Assembly: GCF_003096555.1 (NCBI RefSeq)
Contig: NZ_QEKM01000001.1
Span: 1,426,001-1,490,000, forward strand
DNA length: 64,000 bases
From: Simplicispira sp. 125
GTDB taxonomy: Bacteria; Pseudomonadota; Gammaproteobacteria; Burkholderiales; Burkholderiaceae_C
Reading direction: 5' to 3'
This document shows positions 51,847 to 62,293 of this stretch, one piece after another. A model generated the notes under the pieces. That model saw only the letters and a list, made by a program, of their open reading frames with translations. It made no database searches and was not told the origin of the DNA. Positions within the stretch are counted from its first letter, which is position 1. Each line of letters begins with the position of its first letter. The translations under genes were made by a program, and so were the position numbers.

Positions 51847-52350
51847 TTAAGGGGACGGCAAACGCGCCAGTTCACGCTTGATGCCCGCAATGTCGCTCTC
51901 ACTGCGGGCCAGGTTGGCCTTGATCTCGGCGGTGCGCTCTGCATAGCGCTGGGTATTGCGCAGATCAAGCGCGTTGCGCTCGGGCGCCCCGTTGTTGTAT
52001 TCCTTGGTGAGTTCAGCGTGGCGCGCTTCCGCCTTGCGCAATTCAGACTCCAGGATGGCACGGGCGTCAGCGTCACGCGCACGCTGGTCATTGGGGTTCA
52101 CGCGGGGCGCGGAAGGCGGGGAGGCAGACTGTTTGGCCCCTGCAGCACCACTGGCCGGGACATTGCGTACGCCCTCGACAACCGTGACGTTACCTCCTTC
52201 AACCGGCTTGCAGCCCCGCTCCTTAGCCTGATTGGCATTGTTGGTGTACTCATTGCCACAGCGATAAATACGATCCTGTGCGCCCACTGGCGCCACCATC
52301 AGGGCAAGAAGGGTCAGAGCAGGTAGCGAGGAGAGAAAGGTCTTTTTCAT
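51847..52350 (-). CDS. DUF4124 domain-containing exported protein
   Basis: 167 aa from the ATG at 52350. Signal peptide (FLSSLPALTLLALMVAPVGAQ), then a short DUF4124-like domain IYRCGNEYTNNANQAKERGCKPVEGG with two Cys, and a C-terminal charged coiled-coil (about 85-165). Sits between glnA and ntrB, after a terminator; no known role in nitrogen control. Confidence 0.82.
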   Translation of the reverse strand: MKKTFLSSLPALTLLALMVAPVGAQDRIYRCGNEYTNNANQAKERGCKPVEGGNVTVVEGVRNVPASGAAGAKQSASPPSAPRVNPNDQRARDADARAILESELRKAEARHAELTKEYNNGAPERNALDLRNTQRYAERTAEIKANLARSESDIAGIKRELARLPSP

Positions 52351-52482
52351 ACAGTGTGCTCGCACGCATCGTGCAGGGTTGCTTCTTAGTATCACCCAAA
52401 CAGGGCCGATCTCCAATCCAATGTATGCATTGAACTGCAACGAAATGCCATGGGATGCACCGTGGCGCCCAGGGTTCCCCAG

Positions 52483-52505
52483 AAAAAAAGCGGCCCGGAG
52501 GCCGC
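52483..52505 (-). terminator. Terminator downstream of glnA
   Basis: Minus strand GCGGCC (52505-52500), loop TCCG, GGCCGC (52495-52490), then seven U residues. It lies 33 bp after the glnA stop and probably limits read-through into DUF4124-ntrBC. Confidence 0.88.
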
Positions 52506-52538
52506 CTTTAAATGTGCTGTTTCAAAAGCGCTTCACGC

Positions 52539-53954
52539 TTACAGCGAATAGTACATATCGTATTCGACCGGATGCACGGCCTGGCGGAAGCGCGTGACCT
52601 CGCCCATCTTGAGTTCGATGTAGGCATCAATCATTGCTTCGGAAAACACACCGCCCTTGGTCAGGAAGGCACGGTCGGTATCGAGCGCATCCAGCGCCTG
52701 GTCGAGGCTATGGCAAACGGTGGGCACCAACTTGTCTTCTTCGGGTGGCAAGTGGTAGAGGTCCTTGGTAGCGGCTTCGCCGGGGTGAATCTTGTTCTCG
52801 ACACCGTCGAGGCCTGCCATCAACAGCGCAGCAAACCCCAGGTAAGGGTTCATCAGTGGATCAGGGAAACGTGCCTCGACACGGCGGCCCTTGGGGTTGG
52901 ATACATACGGGATACGGATCGAAGCCGAGCGGTTTTTGGCCGAATAGGCCAGCTTCACCGGGGCTTCAAAATGCGGCACCAGGCGCTTGTAGCTGTTGGT
53001 GCCTGGATTGGTAATCGCATTGAGCGCACGGGCGTGCTTGATGATGCCGCCGATGTAGTACAGGGCGTAGTCCGACAAACCGGCGTAGCCATCGCCAGCA
53101 AACAAGTTCTTGCCGTCCTTCCAGACCGACTGGTGTACATGCATTCCCGAACCGTTGTCGCCTGCGTAGGGCTTGGGCATAAAGGTAGCGGTTTTGCCGT
53201 AGGCGTTGGCAACGTTATGGATGACGTACTTTTGCAGCATCGTCCAGTCGGCGCGCTGCACCAGAGTGCTGAAACGTGTGCCAATCTCGTTCTGACCAGC
53301 ACCAGCGACTTCATGGTGGAACACTTCCACCGGAATACCCATCGACTCCAGAATCAGCGACATCTCGGCGCGCAGGTTGTGCGTGCTGTCCACAGGCGGA
53401 ACCGGAAAGTAGCCGCCCTTGACCGTAGGACGGTGTCCGCGGTTACCGCCTTCGAGGTCGCGGCCCGAATTCCAAGGGGCTTCGTATTCTTCGATCTCAT
53501 ACATCACCTTGCCAGGTTCGTTGCTCCATCGCACGCCGTCAAAGATGAAGAATTCGGGCTCGGGCCCAAAGAACGCCGTGTCGCCCAAACCCGAGGCCTT
53601 GAGGTAGGCCTCAGCGCGCTTGGCAATGGATCGCGGGTCGCGGTCGTAGGCCTTGCCGTCGCTGGGCTCGATGACGTCGCAGCTCAAGATCAACGTCGTC
53701 TCTTCAAAGAAGGGGTCGATGTTGGCAGTATTCGGGTCGGGAATAAGCTGCATGTCCGACGCCTCGATACCCTTCCAGCCGGCAATCGACGACCCGTCAA
53801 AGGCATGTCCGGACGAGAACTTGTCTTCGTCAAAGTGCGACACCGGCACCGTGGTGTGGTGCTGCTTGCCAAGGGTGTCGGTAAAGCGGAAGTCGACGAA
53901 TTTGACTTCGTTTTCTTGCACCATCTTCATTACATCTGCAACGGTCTTGGCCAT
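52539..53954 (-). CDS. glnA: Glutamine synthetase, type I
   Basis: Main ammonium-assimilating enzyme. 471 aa from ATG 53954 ([24 protein letters not shown]), CAGGAG upstream; the open frame upstream is the promoter region. Signature DGSSIAGW, metal-binding [15 protein letters not shown]-binding VPGT-like region, and the adenylylation Tyr in [10 protein letters not shown], so GlnE-type control is expected. Sigma-54 promoter at 54006-54021. Confidence 0.98.
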   Translation of the reverse strand: MAKTVADVMKMVQENEVKFVDFRFTDTLGKQHHTTVPVSHFDEDKFSSGHAFDGSSIAGWKGIEASDMQLIPDPNTANIDPFFEETTLILSCDVIEPSDGKAYDRDPRSIAKRAEAYLKASGLGDTAFFGPEPEFFIFDGVRWSNEPGKVMYEIEEYEAPWNSGRDLEGGNRGHRPTVKGGYFPVPPVDSTHNLRAEMSLILESMGIPVEVFHHEVAGAGQNEIGTRFSTLVQRADWTMLQKYVIHNVANAYGKTATFMPKPYAGDNGSGMHVHQSVWKDGKNLFAGDGYAGLSDYALYYIGGIIKHARALNAITNPGTNSYKRLVPHFEAPVKLAYSAKNRSASIRIPYVSNPKGRRVEARFPDPLMNPYLGFAALLMAGLDGVENKIHPGEAATKDLYHLPPEEDKLVPTVCHSLDQALDALDTDRAFLTKGGVFSEAMIDAYIELKMGEVTRFRQAVHPVEYDMYYSL

Positions 53955-54005
53955 CGGGTACTCCTGGGAAAAGCGTTGGTTAAAAATATTTTCTGCAATA
54001 TGCAA

Positions 54006-54021
54006 AGCAGTTTGCATGCCA
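54006..54021 (-). promoter_or_regulatory. Sigma-54 (RpoN) promoter of glnA
   Basis: On the minus strand TGGCATGCAAACTGCT has GG (-24) and GC (-12) separated by exactly 10 nt, matching TGGCAC-N5-TTGCW with two transitions. Predicted start about 53995, 40 nt before the glnA ATG. Fits the ntrBC genes downstream. Confidence 0.78.
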
Positions 54022-54077
54022 GCCATCTGCGGGTTCTGACGGACACCGGGCAAAGCGCACACCTCGCACCACCGGCC

Positions 54078-54102
54078 TTTGCACGCATTTTTTTGGTGCA
54101 AA
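54078..54102. promoter_or_regulatory. Possible NtrC-binding site upstream of glnA
   Basis: Inverted repeat TTTGCAC (54078-54084) and GTGCAAA (54096-54102), matching NtrC half-sites (TGCACCA/TGGTGCA) and centred about 95 bp upstream of the predicted start. The gap between half-sites is about 3 bp longer than the E. coli consensus. Confidence 0.45.
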
Positions 54103-54122
54103 ACGTTACAAAACCGCCAATA

Positions 54123-54944
54123 TTAAAGTGTCCGCACCAATTCAGGGCCGCACGCCGCACCAACATTGTGCAAACCACGAACCAGATCCGCCCAAGCCGC
54201 AGGCACCAGGGATGCGGGGCCCTTGACTCCGAGCTCGATATGGCGACCGTATTGCGGATGATCCACACTCGGGAGGCTGAACACCCGGATTGGGGGATAG
54301 CTGTCCTCGATGTGATGCATCAGCGGGGTCAACATGGCTTCAAGCCCCCCAAACACGATGATCGAATGCTCGACCTGCGGTGCACGGTTGAAACAATGGG
54401 GGTAGTCGGTGTCCAGCGCCCACTCGATCATGGGCCAGGCCATGACCGGAAAGCCGGGCACGCAATACACCCGCCCAGATCCTGCCCCGGCGCAACTGAA
54501 CCCTGGTATCTTGTTGTAGGGGTTTGGAACAATCGAGGCCCCCACCGGAAAAACGCCCATGTTCAGGCGGTGCACGTTATCGGGCCGGTCAGCCTCATAC
54601 AACGTCCCCTGCTCACGCGCCATTTCCTGCATGCGCTCACGGATCAACAACTCAGCCTGAGGGTGTAACTCCAACTCCACGCCCAAGGCGCGGGCTGCAC
54701 ATTGGCGTGTGTGGTCGTCTGGCGTGGCACCGATGCCACCCGTCGAGAACACCACATCACCCGAGGCAAAAGCCCGCTGCAAAGTGCTGGTGATGCGATC
54801 CGGATCATCGCCGACGTAGTCGGCATAAGCCAACGGCAGCCCGCGCGCACCCAGTATTTCAATCACCTTGGACAGATGCTTGTCCGCACGCTTACCCGAA
54901 AGAATCTCATCACCGACGATGATGAGGCCAAATTGCTGCGTCAT
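54123..54944 (-). CDS. CinA-type molybdopterin-binding domain protein
   Basis: 273 aa covering the N-terminal (COG1058/MoCF-like) domain of CinA: LIIVGDEILSGKRADKHLSK, VGDDPDRI, and VVFSTGGIGATPDDHTRQ. It lacks the C-terminal nicotinamide-nucleotide amidase domain of full-length CinA. Related single-domain proteins have been assigned ADP-ribose/nucleotide pyrophosphatase activity. ATGA overlap with the upstream EI24 gene. Its stop lies about 100 bp upstream of the predicted glnA sigma-54 promoter. Confidence 0.88.
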   Translation of the reverse strand: MTQQFGLIIVGDEILSGKRADKHLSKVIEILGARGLPLAYADYVGDDPDRITSTLQRAFASGDVVFSTGGIGATPDDHTRQCAARALGVELELHPQAELLIRERMQEMAREQGTLYEADRPDNVHRLNMGVFPVGASIVPNPYNKIPGFSCAGAGSGRVYCVPGFPVMAWPMIEWALDTDYPHCFNRAPQVEHSIIVFGGLEAMLTPLMHHIEDSYPPIRVFSLPSVDHPQYGRHIELGVKGPASLVPAAWADLVRGLHNVGAACGPELVRTL

Positions 54945-55843
54945 TTGTCAACAGACTCCAGAAGCGGCGGACGATCATCCGGGGATGGCGCCAACGAGGA
55001 AGGCGCCTCCAGCACTTCGACGGCATCTAAGCGGGCAGGAGCCATCGGCACCTCAGCCCTCAGCCGCTCCAGGGCGGCCAGGCAGAAGTGGGCAAACCAC
55101 AGGGAGGAGAAAGCGAAGACCAGCGTGTAAATCCAGATGGCCAGTGGGATCAAAACGAAAAATGCCGCAGCAAACAAAATGCCTGAAGCCCAGACGATCG
55201 CTGGCGCGGCCCCCAGATACCCACAAAGCACGCCAATACCCAGCAGAGAAATGCGGTAGCGGCGAAAAATTTCTGTGCGCTCCGCACGGCTGGCATGTTC
55301 TGCCAACGCATCGAAAGCCATCACGCGGTACGTTAGCCAACCCCAGATCAGCGGGGGAAGAATCAGCACAAGGGGCGGTATCAACCACAACGGCATGGAG
55401 GCCACCATTGCCATCAAGGCCAGAACCGTAGAACCAATAGACCAAGCCAAGCTGACAATGAAAGAGCCGCCTTTTTTCCGTTCCAGTGCATGAAATCGCC
55501 GCTGCGACACCAGAGAAACCAACGCGGGAGTCATCAGCATTGCGACCAATAACAGCGAAACGACGACCACCAACGGGGTCACCAAGGCGACCACCATCAG
55601 GGGCGCCACATAGGCTTTGGCATCACCCAGACCCAGATTGGCGAGCCACCCCCAGAAGCCTTCCATCAGGCCCCAAGAATCCAGCCAGCTGTGTGCCATC
55701 GCAACAGCCGCATCCCAATACCAGTGGCTCAGCCCCAATGCCAAAGCACCCATCAGCAGCAGAGGCAGCAGCGACAAAGCAATCACACGGGGATGCATGC
55801 AATACACCACGGCGCGCCAAAAAGAATCAAACAGGAAGGCCAT
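54941..55843 (-). CDS. EI24 / CysZ-like membrane protein
   Basis: About 300 aa with five or six membrane segments (ALSLLPLLLMGALALGL, VALVTPLVVVVSLLLVAML, LALMAMVASMPLWLIPPLVLIL, AAAFFVLIPLAIWIYTLVFAFSSLW). It belongs to the EI24 domain family, related to the sulfate transporter CysZ; transport substrate unknown. Start taken at ATG 55843 (MAFLFDSFWRAVVYCMHP); ATG 55855 is in frame, and longer frames run through the upstream terminator. Confidence 0.82.
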   Translation of the reverse strand: MAFLFDSFWRAVVYCMHPRVIALSLLPLLLMGALALGLSHWYWDAAVAMAHSWLDSWGLMEGFWGWLANLGLGDAKAYVAPLMVVALVTPLVVVVSLLLVAMLMTPALVSLVSQRRFHALERKKGGSFIVSLAWSIGSTVLALMAMVASMPLWLIPPLVLILPPLIWGWLTYRVMAFDALAEHASRAERTEIFRRYRISLLGIGVLCGYLGAAPAIVWASGILFAAAFFVLIPLAIWIYTLVFAFSSLWFAHFCLAALERLRAEVPMAPARLDAVEVLEAPSSLAPSPDDRPPLLESVDK

Positions 55844-55906
55844 GGCGGCAAGCATACCTGTTGTCAGAGACACCGTGGGAAGCCATTCCCCAGACACACC
55901 ACATAC

Positions 55907-55938
55907 AAAAAAGCCCCGTCCCAATGGGGGTACGGGGC
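55907..55938 (-). terminator. Terminator after the Ala-rich lipoprotein gene
   Basis: Minus strand GCCCCGT (55938-55932 region) pairs with ACGGGGC (55919-55913), followed by six U residues. It separates the lipoprotein gene from the EI24 gene. Confidence 0.85.
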
Positions 55939-55979
55939 CTTTGGCAAGCCCCAAAGGGCTTGCACAACACTACATGCGC

Positions 55980-56264
55980 TTACTTGGCAGCGGAAGCGGC
56001 ATCGGTGGCGGCCTGGACGGCGGCGCCAGCAGCAGCGGCTGCGTCGGTTGCAGCAGAAGCAGCGCCGGTTGCAGCAGCAGCGGCGTCAGTTGCAGCGGCA
56101 GCTGCGTCGGTTGCAGCAGCTGCCGCTTCCGATGCGGGTGCAGCAGGTGCAGCAGCAGGCTCAACAGCCACGGGAGCGGGTGCAGGAGCCGGCTCTTCCT
56201 TCTTGCCGCAAGCGGCCAAAGCAGCGGCAGCAATCAGGGTGGCGATGATGAGGGATTTGTTCAT
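55980..56264 (-). CDS. Small alanine-rich lipoprotein with ATD(A)n repeats
   Basis: 94 aa. Lipoprotein signal peptide with lipobox LAAC (Cys19), then GKKEEPAPAPAPVAVEPAAAP, and a C-terminal half of near-tandem repeats (AAAATD, AAAATG, SAATDA) predicted to form a long amphipathic Ala helix. AAGGA precedes the ATG and a TATAAT lies about 120 bp upstream. It ends in a good terminator, so it looks like a single, well-expressed gene. The function is unknown; it may act as a short envelope spacer (inference). Confidence 0.8.
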   Translation of the reverse strand: MNKSLIIATLIAAAALAACGKKEEPAPAPAPVAVEPAAAPAAPASEAAAAATDAAAAATDAAAAATGAASAATDAAAAAGAAVQAATDAASAAK

Positions 56265-56385
56265 TTCAGTTTTTCCTTGAGGACGATCAAAAAAACAAAA
56301 AATGCCACAACTTCCAGCCTCTTGCAGCCCGGTTCGCTCTGGCAGAGATTGCTCCGGTGGAGCACATTTACAACTCAGTCCAAGA

Positions 56386-56391
56386 TTATAT
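56386..56391 (-). promoter_or_regulatory. Putative -10 of the lipoprotein gene
   Basis: A perfect TATAAT on the minus strand in an AT-rich stretch (CCTAATATAATCTTGG) about 120 bp before the start codon. The -35 is weak. Confidence 0.45.
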
Positions 56392-56498
56392 TAGGTATTC
56401 GTCAATACTGGATAATACCGAGCAGCGCAAGAAATGCCCCTGTGTTGCGAACAACTGACAAAAATCTGACTTTTACTGGCGGAATTCTGACGTCACCA

Positions 56499-57023
56499 TT
56501 AAAGCCCCAGCGTTGTTGAAGCAAAACCGGGGGAACTTTTACTCCGCACCCACTCGACAAGAACTTCATGCAAGAACACGCGGCGCGCCGGCTCAGTGTC
56601 TGTCACGCCTACACAACGGTCGGGATCGAGCCGGTGCAACACCCAGCCGGGTGACCAGATCGCACTGGGAATGTCCAGCGCGTCTGCCATAGGACTGACG
56701 CGGCAAGTCAGGATATGGTCCCAAGTACCCCGCCAGCGCACGAGGCGCGCATGGCGACGGATCATTTCATCGTAGCTGCGCGCCAGCAAGGTCATGCGGC
56801 GACCGCTGCGGGCCCACTCCTCCAGCGATTCGATGACGGCCCGCTCACCCAGCGGCCAGTCGTGAAAATTGGCATCACTCAGGATCATTTCACGCCAACC
56901 CTCCCGGGCTGCCGTAGCCAAGGCATCGCGCACCAGTTGCTGGAATGCTTCACGACCATTGAAGCGCCCTACAGGCAATTCGGGGGGAGCCGGGACGGTC
57001 GCGTCGGGCATATCTGCGGTCAT
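56499..57023 (-). CDS. Conserved hypothetical protein
   Basis: 174 aa, soluble, not recognised. The N-terminal tail is Pro-rich, followed by a helical region (REAFQQLVRDALATAAREGWREMILSD), then WPLGERAVIESLEEWARSGRRMTLLARSYDEM, HARLVRWRGTWDHILTCR and IWSPGWVLHRLDPDRCVGV. The look of short alternating beta/alpha with a His-rich centre could suggest a nuclease or phospholipase-D-like fragment, but no full motif is seen. AAGGAGATCAAG precedes the ATG. Divergent from slyD. Confidence 0.7.
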   Translation of the reverse strand: MTADMPDATVPAPPELPVGRFNGREAFQQLVRDALATAAREGWREMILSDANFHDWPLGERAVIESLEEWARSGRRMTLLARSYDEMIRRHARLVRWRGTWDHILTCRVSPMADALDIPSAIWSPGWVLHRLDPDRCVGVTDTEPARRVFLHEVLVEWVRSKSSPGFASTTLGL

Positions 57024-57106
57024 CTTGATCTCCTTGGTCTACAACCACAGCCCGGCAAAACCTTTGCCTCGCCACCGGCCGACGGTCAAACTGCGACAAT
57101 TCTCCT

Positions 57107-57631
57107 ATGGAAATCACAGAACAATGTGTGGTCGCACTGACCTGGACGCTCAAAGACACCTTGGGCGATGAACTCGATATCCTCGACGAGCCCGTCGAGT
57201 TCTTCGTAGGTGGCAGCGATTTGCTGGCCCGTATCGAAGAAGCATTGCAAGGCCACAGCGTGGGGGCCAAGCTGTCACTGCACCTTGAGCCCGAAGATGC
57301 TTTTGGCGATTTCCAGGAGCAACTCCTCTTTCTGGAACCCAGAGCCATTTTCCCGGCAGAGCTGGAAGAAGGTATGACTTTTGACGGCACCGCCCTGCCC
57401 GAAGGCTGCAGCGCTGAGGCGCCGCGCGATGCTCTCTACACCGTGACGGAGATCTATCCCGAGCACGTCGTTCTGGACGGCAACCATCCACTGGCTGGTA
57501 TTGCACTGCGGCTGCACCTGACGGTGTGCGGTGTGCGCGAAGCCACCGAAGAAGAGGCGAACCGTGGTACGGCGGGCACCGGGTTCTTCCGCGTTCAACC
57601 CCAACCGCCTGGCAACACGCTGCTGCACTGA
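57107..57631 (+). CDS. slyD: FKBP-type peptidyl-prolyl isomerase, SlyD-like
   Basis: 174 aa. The FKBP fold is interrupted by an IF (chaperone) domain: VVALTWTLKDTLGDELD, GGSDLLARIEEALQGHSVGAKLSLHLEPEDAFG, and the diagnostic LDGNHPLAGIALRLHLTV near residue 124. It lacks the His/Cys-rich metal-binding tail of E. coli SlyD; the C terminus is short and Pro-rich. Folding helper in the cytoplasm. Confidence 0.88.
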   Translation: MEITEQCVVALTWTLKDTLGDELDILDEPVEFFVGGSDLLARIEEALQGHSVGAKLSLHLEPEDAFGDFQEQLLFLEPRAIFPAELEEGMTFDGTALPEGCSAEAPRDALYTVTEIYPEHVVLDGNHPLAGIALRLHLTVCGVREATEEEANRGTAGTGFFRVQPQPPGNTLLH

Positions 57632-57633
57632 GG

Positions 57634-57664
57634 AGTGCGAGCCTTGCAAAACAAGGCCCGCACT
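57634..57664. terminator. Hairpin between convergent slyD and glycine-zipper genes
   Basis: AGTGCG-A-GCCTTG, loop of five, CAAGGC-C-CGCACT: 12 bp with one A-C mismatch. No U-tract, so only a candidate bidirectional terminator. Confidence 0.4.
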
Positions 57665-57691
57665 GGGCAACCCGGTGGCGAGCAACTTTAT

Positions 57692-58198
57692 TTAGTAGCG
57701 CGAAATCTGCCCGTTGGTGGTGCGGACCCTGTCGCCCACGCGCAAATCACCCACCGAACTGACGTCATAGGCACGATAACCGCCTTGGTCGAGCTGGATG
57801 GAAATCCGATAGACCGTGCTGCCATAACCGGGGTTATTGCGCTCCTCGATGGCATTGCCTGCCAGGGCACCGCCCACCACGCCCACGGCCGTGGCTGCGG
57901 TACGGCCGCTGCCCTTACCCACCTGGTGACCCAGCACACCACCGACCACAGCGCCCAGCACGGCACCTGCCCCTGTTGAAGCACCCCGCTGCTGGCCTTG
58001 CAGCATCTCTATGTTGGCTACACGCCCATACTCCGTCCCAGCGGGTGCCTGGGCCGGATAGCCCCCACTTTGACCTTGGTAAGAGCCTGCAGGGTACTGC
58101 GCAGGTGCCTGGCGATAAGGCGCACAAGCGGCCAGCGCACCGGCCAAAAGGGTGGTGCCTGCAAGCAGGGCCATTCGGGAAAAATTCAATTGACGCAC
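57692..58198 (-). CDS. Glycine-zipper 2TM-domain outer-membrane lipoprotein (SlyB/Pcp type)
   Basis: 168 aa. Signal peptide with lipobox ALAAC (Cys25), a Tyr/Gln/Gly/Pro-rich linker, then the glycine zipper STGAGAVLGAVVGGVLGHQVGKGSGRTAATAVGVVGGALAGNAIE, and a C-terminal beta domain (VYRISIQLDQGGYRAYDVSSVGDLRVGDRVR). Start is GTG 58198 with GAGGAG upstream; the nearby ATG is out of frame. Likely stabilises the envelope. Confidence 0.88.
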   Translation of the reverse strand: MRQLNFSRMALLAGTTLLAGALAACAPYRQAPAQYPAGSYQGQSGGYPAQAPAGTEYGRVANIEMLQGQQRGASTGAGAVLGAVVGGVLGHQVGKGSGRTAATAVGVVGGALAGNAIEERNNPGYGSTVYRISIQLDQGGYRAYDVSSVGDLRVGDRVRTTNGQISRY

Positions 58199-58363
58199 AT
58201 TGCTCTCCTCAAATCATCAAATCAAAACCGTTCGGGTTGGCTGCCATTGAACCATGCGACGCCATACTCGTAGCGCCGGGCAACGGCTGGACGCCAGGCC
58301 AGACAAGGCCCCGCTCCGGTGTAAGCCAGCGCCTACAAAAGCAGCATGCGACTGCGCCGCCCA

Positions 58364-58810
58364 TCAAGCGGTGCCTGAAGAACCATACCCCCGTTCACCC
58401 CGCTCGGTAGGGGCGAAGTCCTGCACCACATTGAACTGCGCCTGCACCACGGGAACGATCACCAGCTGTGCCAGCCGGTCCAGGGGCTCCAGCGTGTAGC
58501 GTGCCTGGCTGCGGTTCCAAGCGCTCACCATGAGCTGACCCTGGTAGTCGCTGTCAATCAGGCCGACCAGGTTCCCGAGGACGATGCCGTGCTTGTGACC
58601 CAGCCCCGAGCGTGGCAGGATGAGCGCCGCATAGCCCGGATCACGCAAGTGAATGGCAATGCCGGTGGGCACCAGCTGCCATGCATTGGGCTCCAGCACC
58701 AGGGGCTCGTCCAGGCAAGCCCTCAGATCCAGTCCCGCACTGCCTGGGGTCGCATAGGCGGGGAGCTGATCCGCCATGCGCGGGTCGAGAATTCGGACAT
58801 CGATCTTCAC
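58364..58810 (-). CDS. dut: Deoxyuridine 5'-triphosphate nucleotidohydrolase
   Basis: Hydrolyses dUTP to dUMP. 148 aa from GTG 58810 ([13 protein letters not shown]), which overlaps the upstream stop as GTGA. The five trimeric dUTPase motifs: [36 protein letters not shown], and the C-terminal arm RGYGSSG. Close to and on the same strand as coaBC, the widespread coaBC/dut neighbourhood. Confidence 0.95.
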   Translation of the reverse strand: MKIDVRILDPRMADQLPAYATPGSAGLDLRACLDEPLVLEPNAWQLVPTGIAIHLRDPGYAALILPRSGLGHKHGIVLGNLVGLIDSDYQGQLMVSAWNRSQARYTLEPLDRLAQLVIVPVVQAQFNVVQDFAPTERGERGYGSSGTA

Positions 58811-59271
58811 TTCTTGCTTTCCTTGCTTTCTGTAGTGCGTTGTTTGGCCAGTTGCGCCAACCGCTCTTGCAGTTGGGCCATGGAAGGCTTGCCTGGCCCC
58901 TGAATCTCCGATGTCAGCTTCGCGAAGGCCCGGCTGGACAAGCTGCCCAACACCCACCAGAGCACGCCCGCAACTGCAACCCCCATCAAAGTGCCCTTGC
59001 CCCACACCAGAAAGGCCGCGCCCTGCACCACAGCGAACAGCAGTAACAGTGCGCGCACCAGCTTCAACACCCCCTGAAAAGGCGCCAGCACCTGGATCAG
59101 ATCGGGCGGTAGCCCGGCACCGCTCGCAACAGTGGACGCACCGTCCTTGGGCTCGATCGGCACAGGTTCAGACGGACGCTGCACCGAAGGAGGACGGCTC
59201 AGGCGCTCCACATAGTTTGCAAAATCGCCATCGGGTGGCGTATCCCATTCGGGTTTGCTGGGGCCTGGCAT
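58807..59271 (-). CDS. Hypothetical membrane protein between coaBC and dut
   Basis: 154 aa, not recognised. A polar N-terminal half rich in Pro and Ser, two membrane segments ([22 protein letters not shown] and [18 protein letters not shown], about 68-112), and a charged helical tail ([25 protein letters not shown]). The stop overlaps the dut start. Sits 21 bp after coaBC, so part of the coaBC-orf-dut operon. Confidence 0.75.
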   Translation of the reverse strand: MPGPSKPEWDTPPDGDFANYVERLSRPPSVQRPSEPVPIEPKDGASTVASGAGLPPDLIQVLAPFQGVLKLVRALLLLFAVVQGAAFLVWGKGTLMGVAVAGVLWWVLGSLSSRAFAKLTSEIQGPGKPSMAQLQERLAQLAKQRTTESKESKK

Positions 59272-59292
59272 GGAACAATCTCCGGGGAGCAG

Positions 59293-60516
59293 TCAGGCCT
59301 GCGCCGATGGCAGCCGACGCGCAATCTCAGTGACCAACTGCTGTGCAAGTGCGCGCTTGGAGGCACGCGCCAGCTCGCGATGCCCCTGGGCGTCTACCAG
59401 CAACAAGGCGTTATCGTCTTGTCCGAAAGTGGCTGGACCGATATTGCCCACCAACAGGGGAACACCTTTGCGCGCGCGCTTGGCCTCGGCATGCCGCAAC
59501 AGGTCGTGGCTCTCGGCCGCAAAGCCCACGCAGAACAAATCTCCCACCAGCGCATGCGGTGACTGCGCTACCGCAGCAAGAATGTCCGGGTTCTCCACGA
59601 AGCCCAGCACTGGCGTCTGGCCCGAGCCGTCTTTCTTGATTTTTTGCTCTGACGCTGTCGCCGGGCGCCAATCGGCCACCGCTGCAGTCGCTATGAAAAC
59701 AGTAGCTTGCTGCGCTCGGGGTACAACGGCCGCAAGCATTTCCTGCGCAGACTGCACATTGATGCGCTGCACGCCACGCGGTGTGGCCAGGTGCACGGGG
59801 CCTGCCACCAGGGTGACCTCTGCACCCGCCTCGCGGGCGGCACGGGCAATGGCAAAGCCCATCTTGCCGCTGGAGTGGTTGGTGATACCGCGCACAGGGT
59901 CGATGGCCTCGAACGTGGGGCCGGCCGTGACCAGCACCTTCTCGCCTGTCAGCACCTTGGGCGTGAAAAAGGCAATCAGCTCTTCCAGCAGTTCGGCAGG
60001 CTCCAGCATACGGCCGTCGCCGGTTTCGCCGCAGGCCTGGTCGCCGGTGCCCACGGCCAGCACCGTAGCGCCGTCCTGCACGACCTGCTCCAGATTGCGC
60101 TGCGTGGCGGGGTGCGCCCACATCTCACGGTTCATGGCGGGCGCCAGCAGCAGCGGAACACGCTCCTGGGGACGTGCCAGGCACAGCAGACTGAGCAATT
60201 CATCGGCCCGCCCCTGGGCCAGTCGGGCGAAAAAATCTGCGCTACAGGGCGCGATCAAAATGGCGTCGGCCTCGCGGCTGAGGTTGATGTGCGGCATGTT
60301 GTTGGCCGCACGTGCATCCCATTGCGAGCCATACACGGGCCGACCCGACAGCGCCTGCATGGTCACCGGCGTGATGAACTGTGCAGCCGCCTCGGTCATA
60401 ACGACCTGCACGGTGGCGCCCTCGCGAATGAGTGCACGGCACAGCTCGGCCGATTTGTAACAGGCTACGCCTCCACTGAGGCCCAGGACGATGTGTTTGC
60501 CAGCAAGCTCGTTCAT
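59293..60516 (-). CDS. coaBC: Bifunctional phosphopantothenoylcysteine decarboxylase / phosphopantothenate--cysteine ligase
   Basis: Two consecutive steps of coenzyme A synthesis. 407 aa from ATG 60516 ([25 protein letters not shown]). The flavin-dependent CoaC domain (about 1-190) has the [20 protein letters not shown] segment. The CoaB domain (about 195-407) has [27 protein letters not shown] degenerate repeat may lie within it (59688-59735). Divergent from pyrG. Confidence 0.96.
   Translation of the reverse strand: MNELAGKHIVLGLSGGVACYKSAELCRALIREGATVQVVMTEAAAQFITPVTMQALSGRPVYGSQWDARAANNMPHINLSREADAILIAPCSADFFARLAQGRADELLSLLCLARPQERVPLLLAPAMNREMWAHPATQRNLEQVVQDGATVLAVGTGDQACGETGDGRMLEPAELLEELIAFFTPKVLTGEKVLVTAGPTFEAIDPVRGITNHSSGKMGFAIARAAREAGAEVTLVAGPVHLATPRGVQRINVQSAQEMLAAVVPRAQQATVFIATAAVADWRPATASEQKIKKDGSGQTPVLGFVENPDILAAVAQSPHALVGDLFCVGFAAESHDLLRHAEAKRARKGVPLLVGNIGPATFGQDDNALLLVDAQGHRELARASKRALAQQLVTEIARRLPSAQA
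59688..59735 (+). repeat. Possible degenerate dispersed repeat inside coaBC
   Basis: CGCTATGAAAACAGTAGC followed by TGCTGCGCTCGGGGTACAACG. The first hairpin motif is recognisable, the second poorly. Confidence 0.3.
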
Positions 60517-60584
60517 AGGGTGCAATTTAGCAGACGGTGCCACTACGCGGGCCGCGGGCGCTGCAGCGTCATGGGGGCGGCCTC

Positions 60585-60590
60585 TATAAT
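60585..60590 (+). promoter_or_regulatory. -10 element of pyrG
   Basis: A perfect TATAAT in CCTCTATAATCAG, 27 bp before the pyrG ATG. The -35 at 17-bp spacing (about 60562) is poor. Confidence 0.55.
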
Positions 60591-60611
60591 CAGAATTTCC
60601 CACCACCTTAA

Positions 60612-62276
<1,665 letters not shown>

Positions 62277-62293
62277 GCAAAGGAAACACCGCC

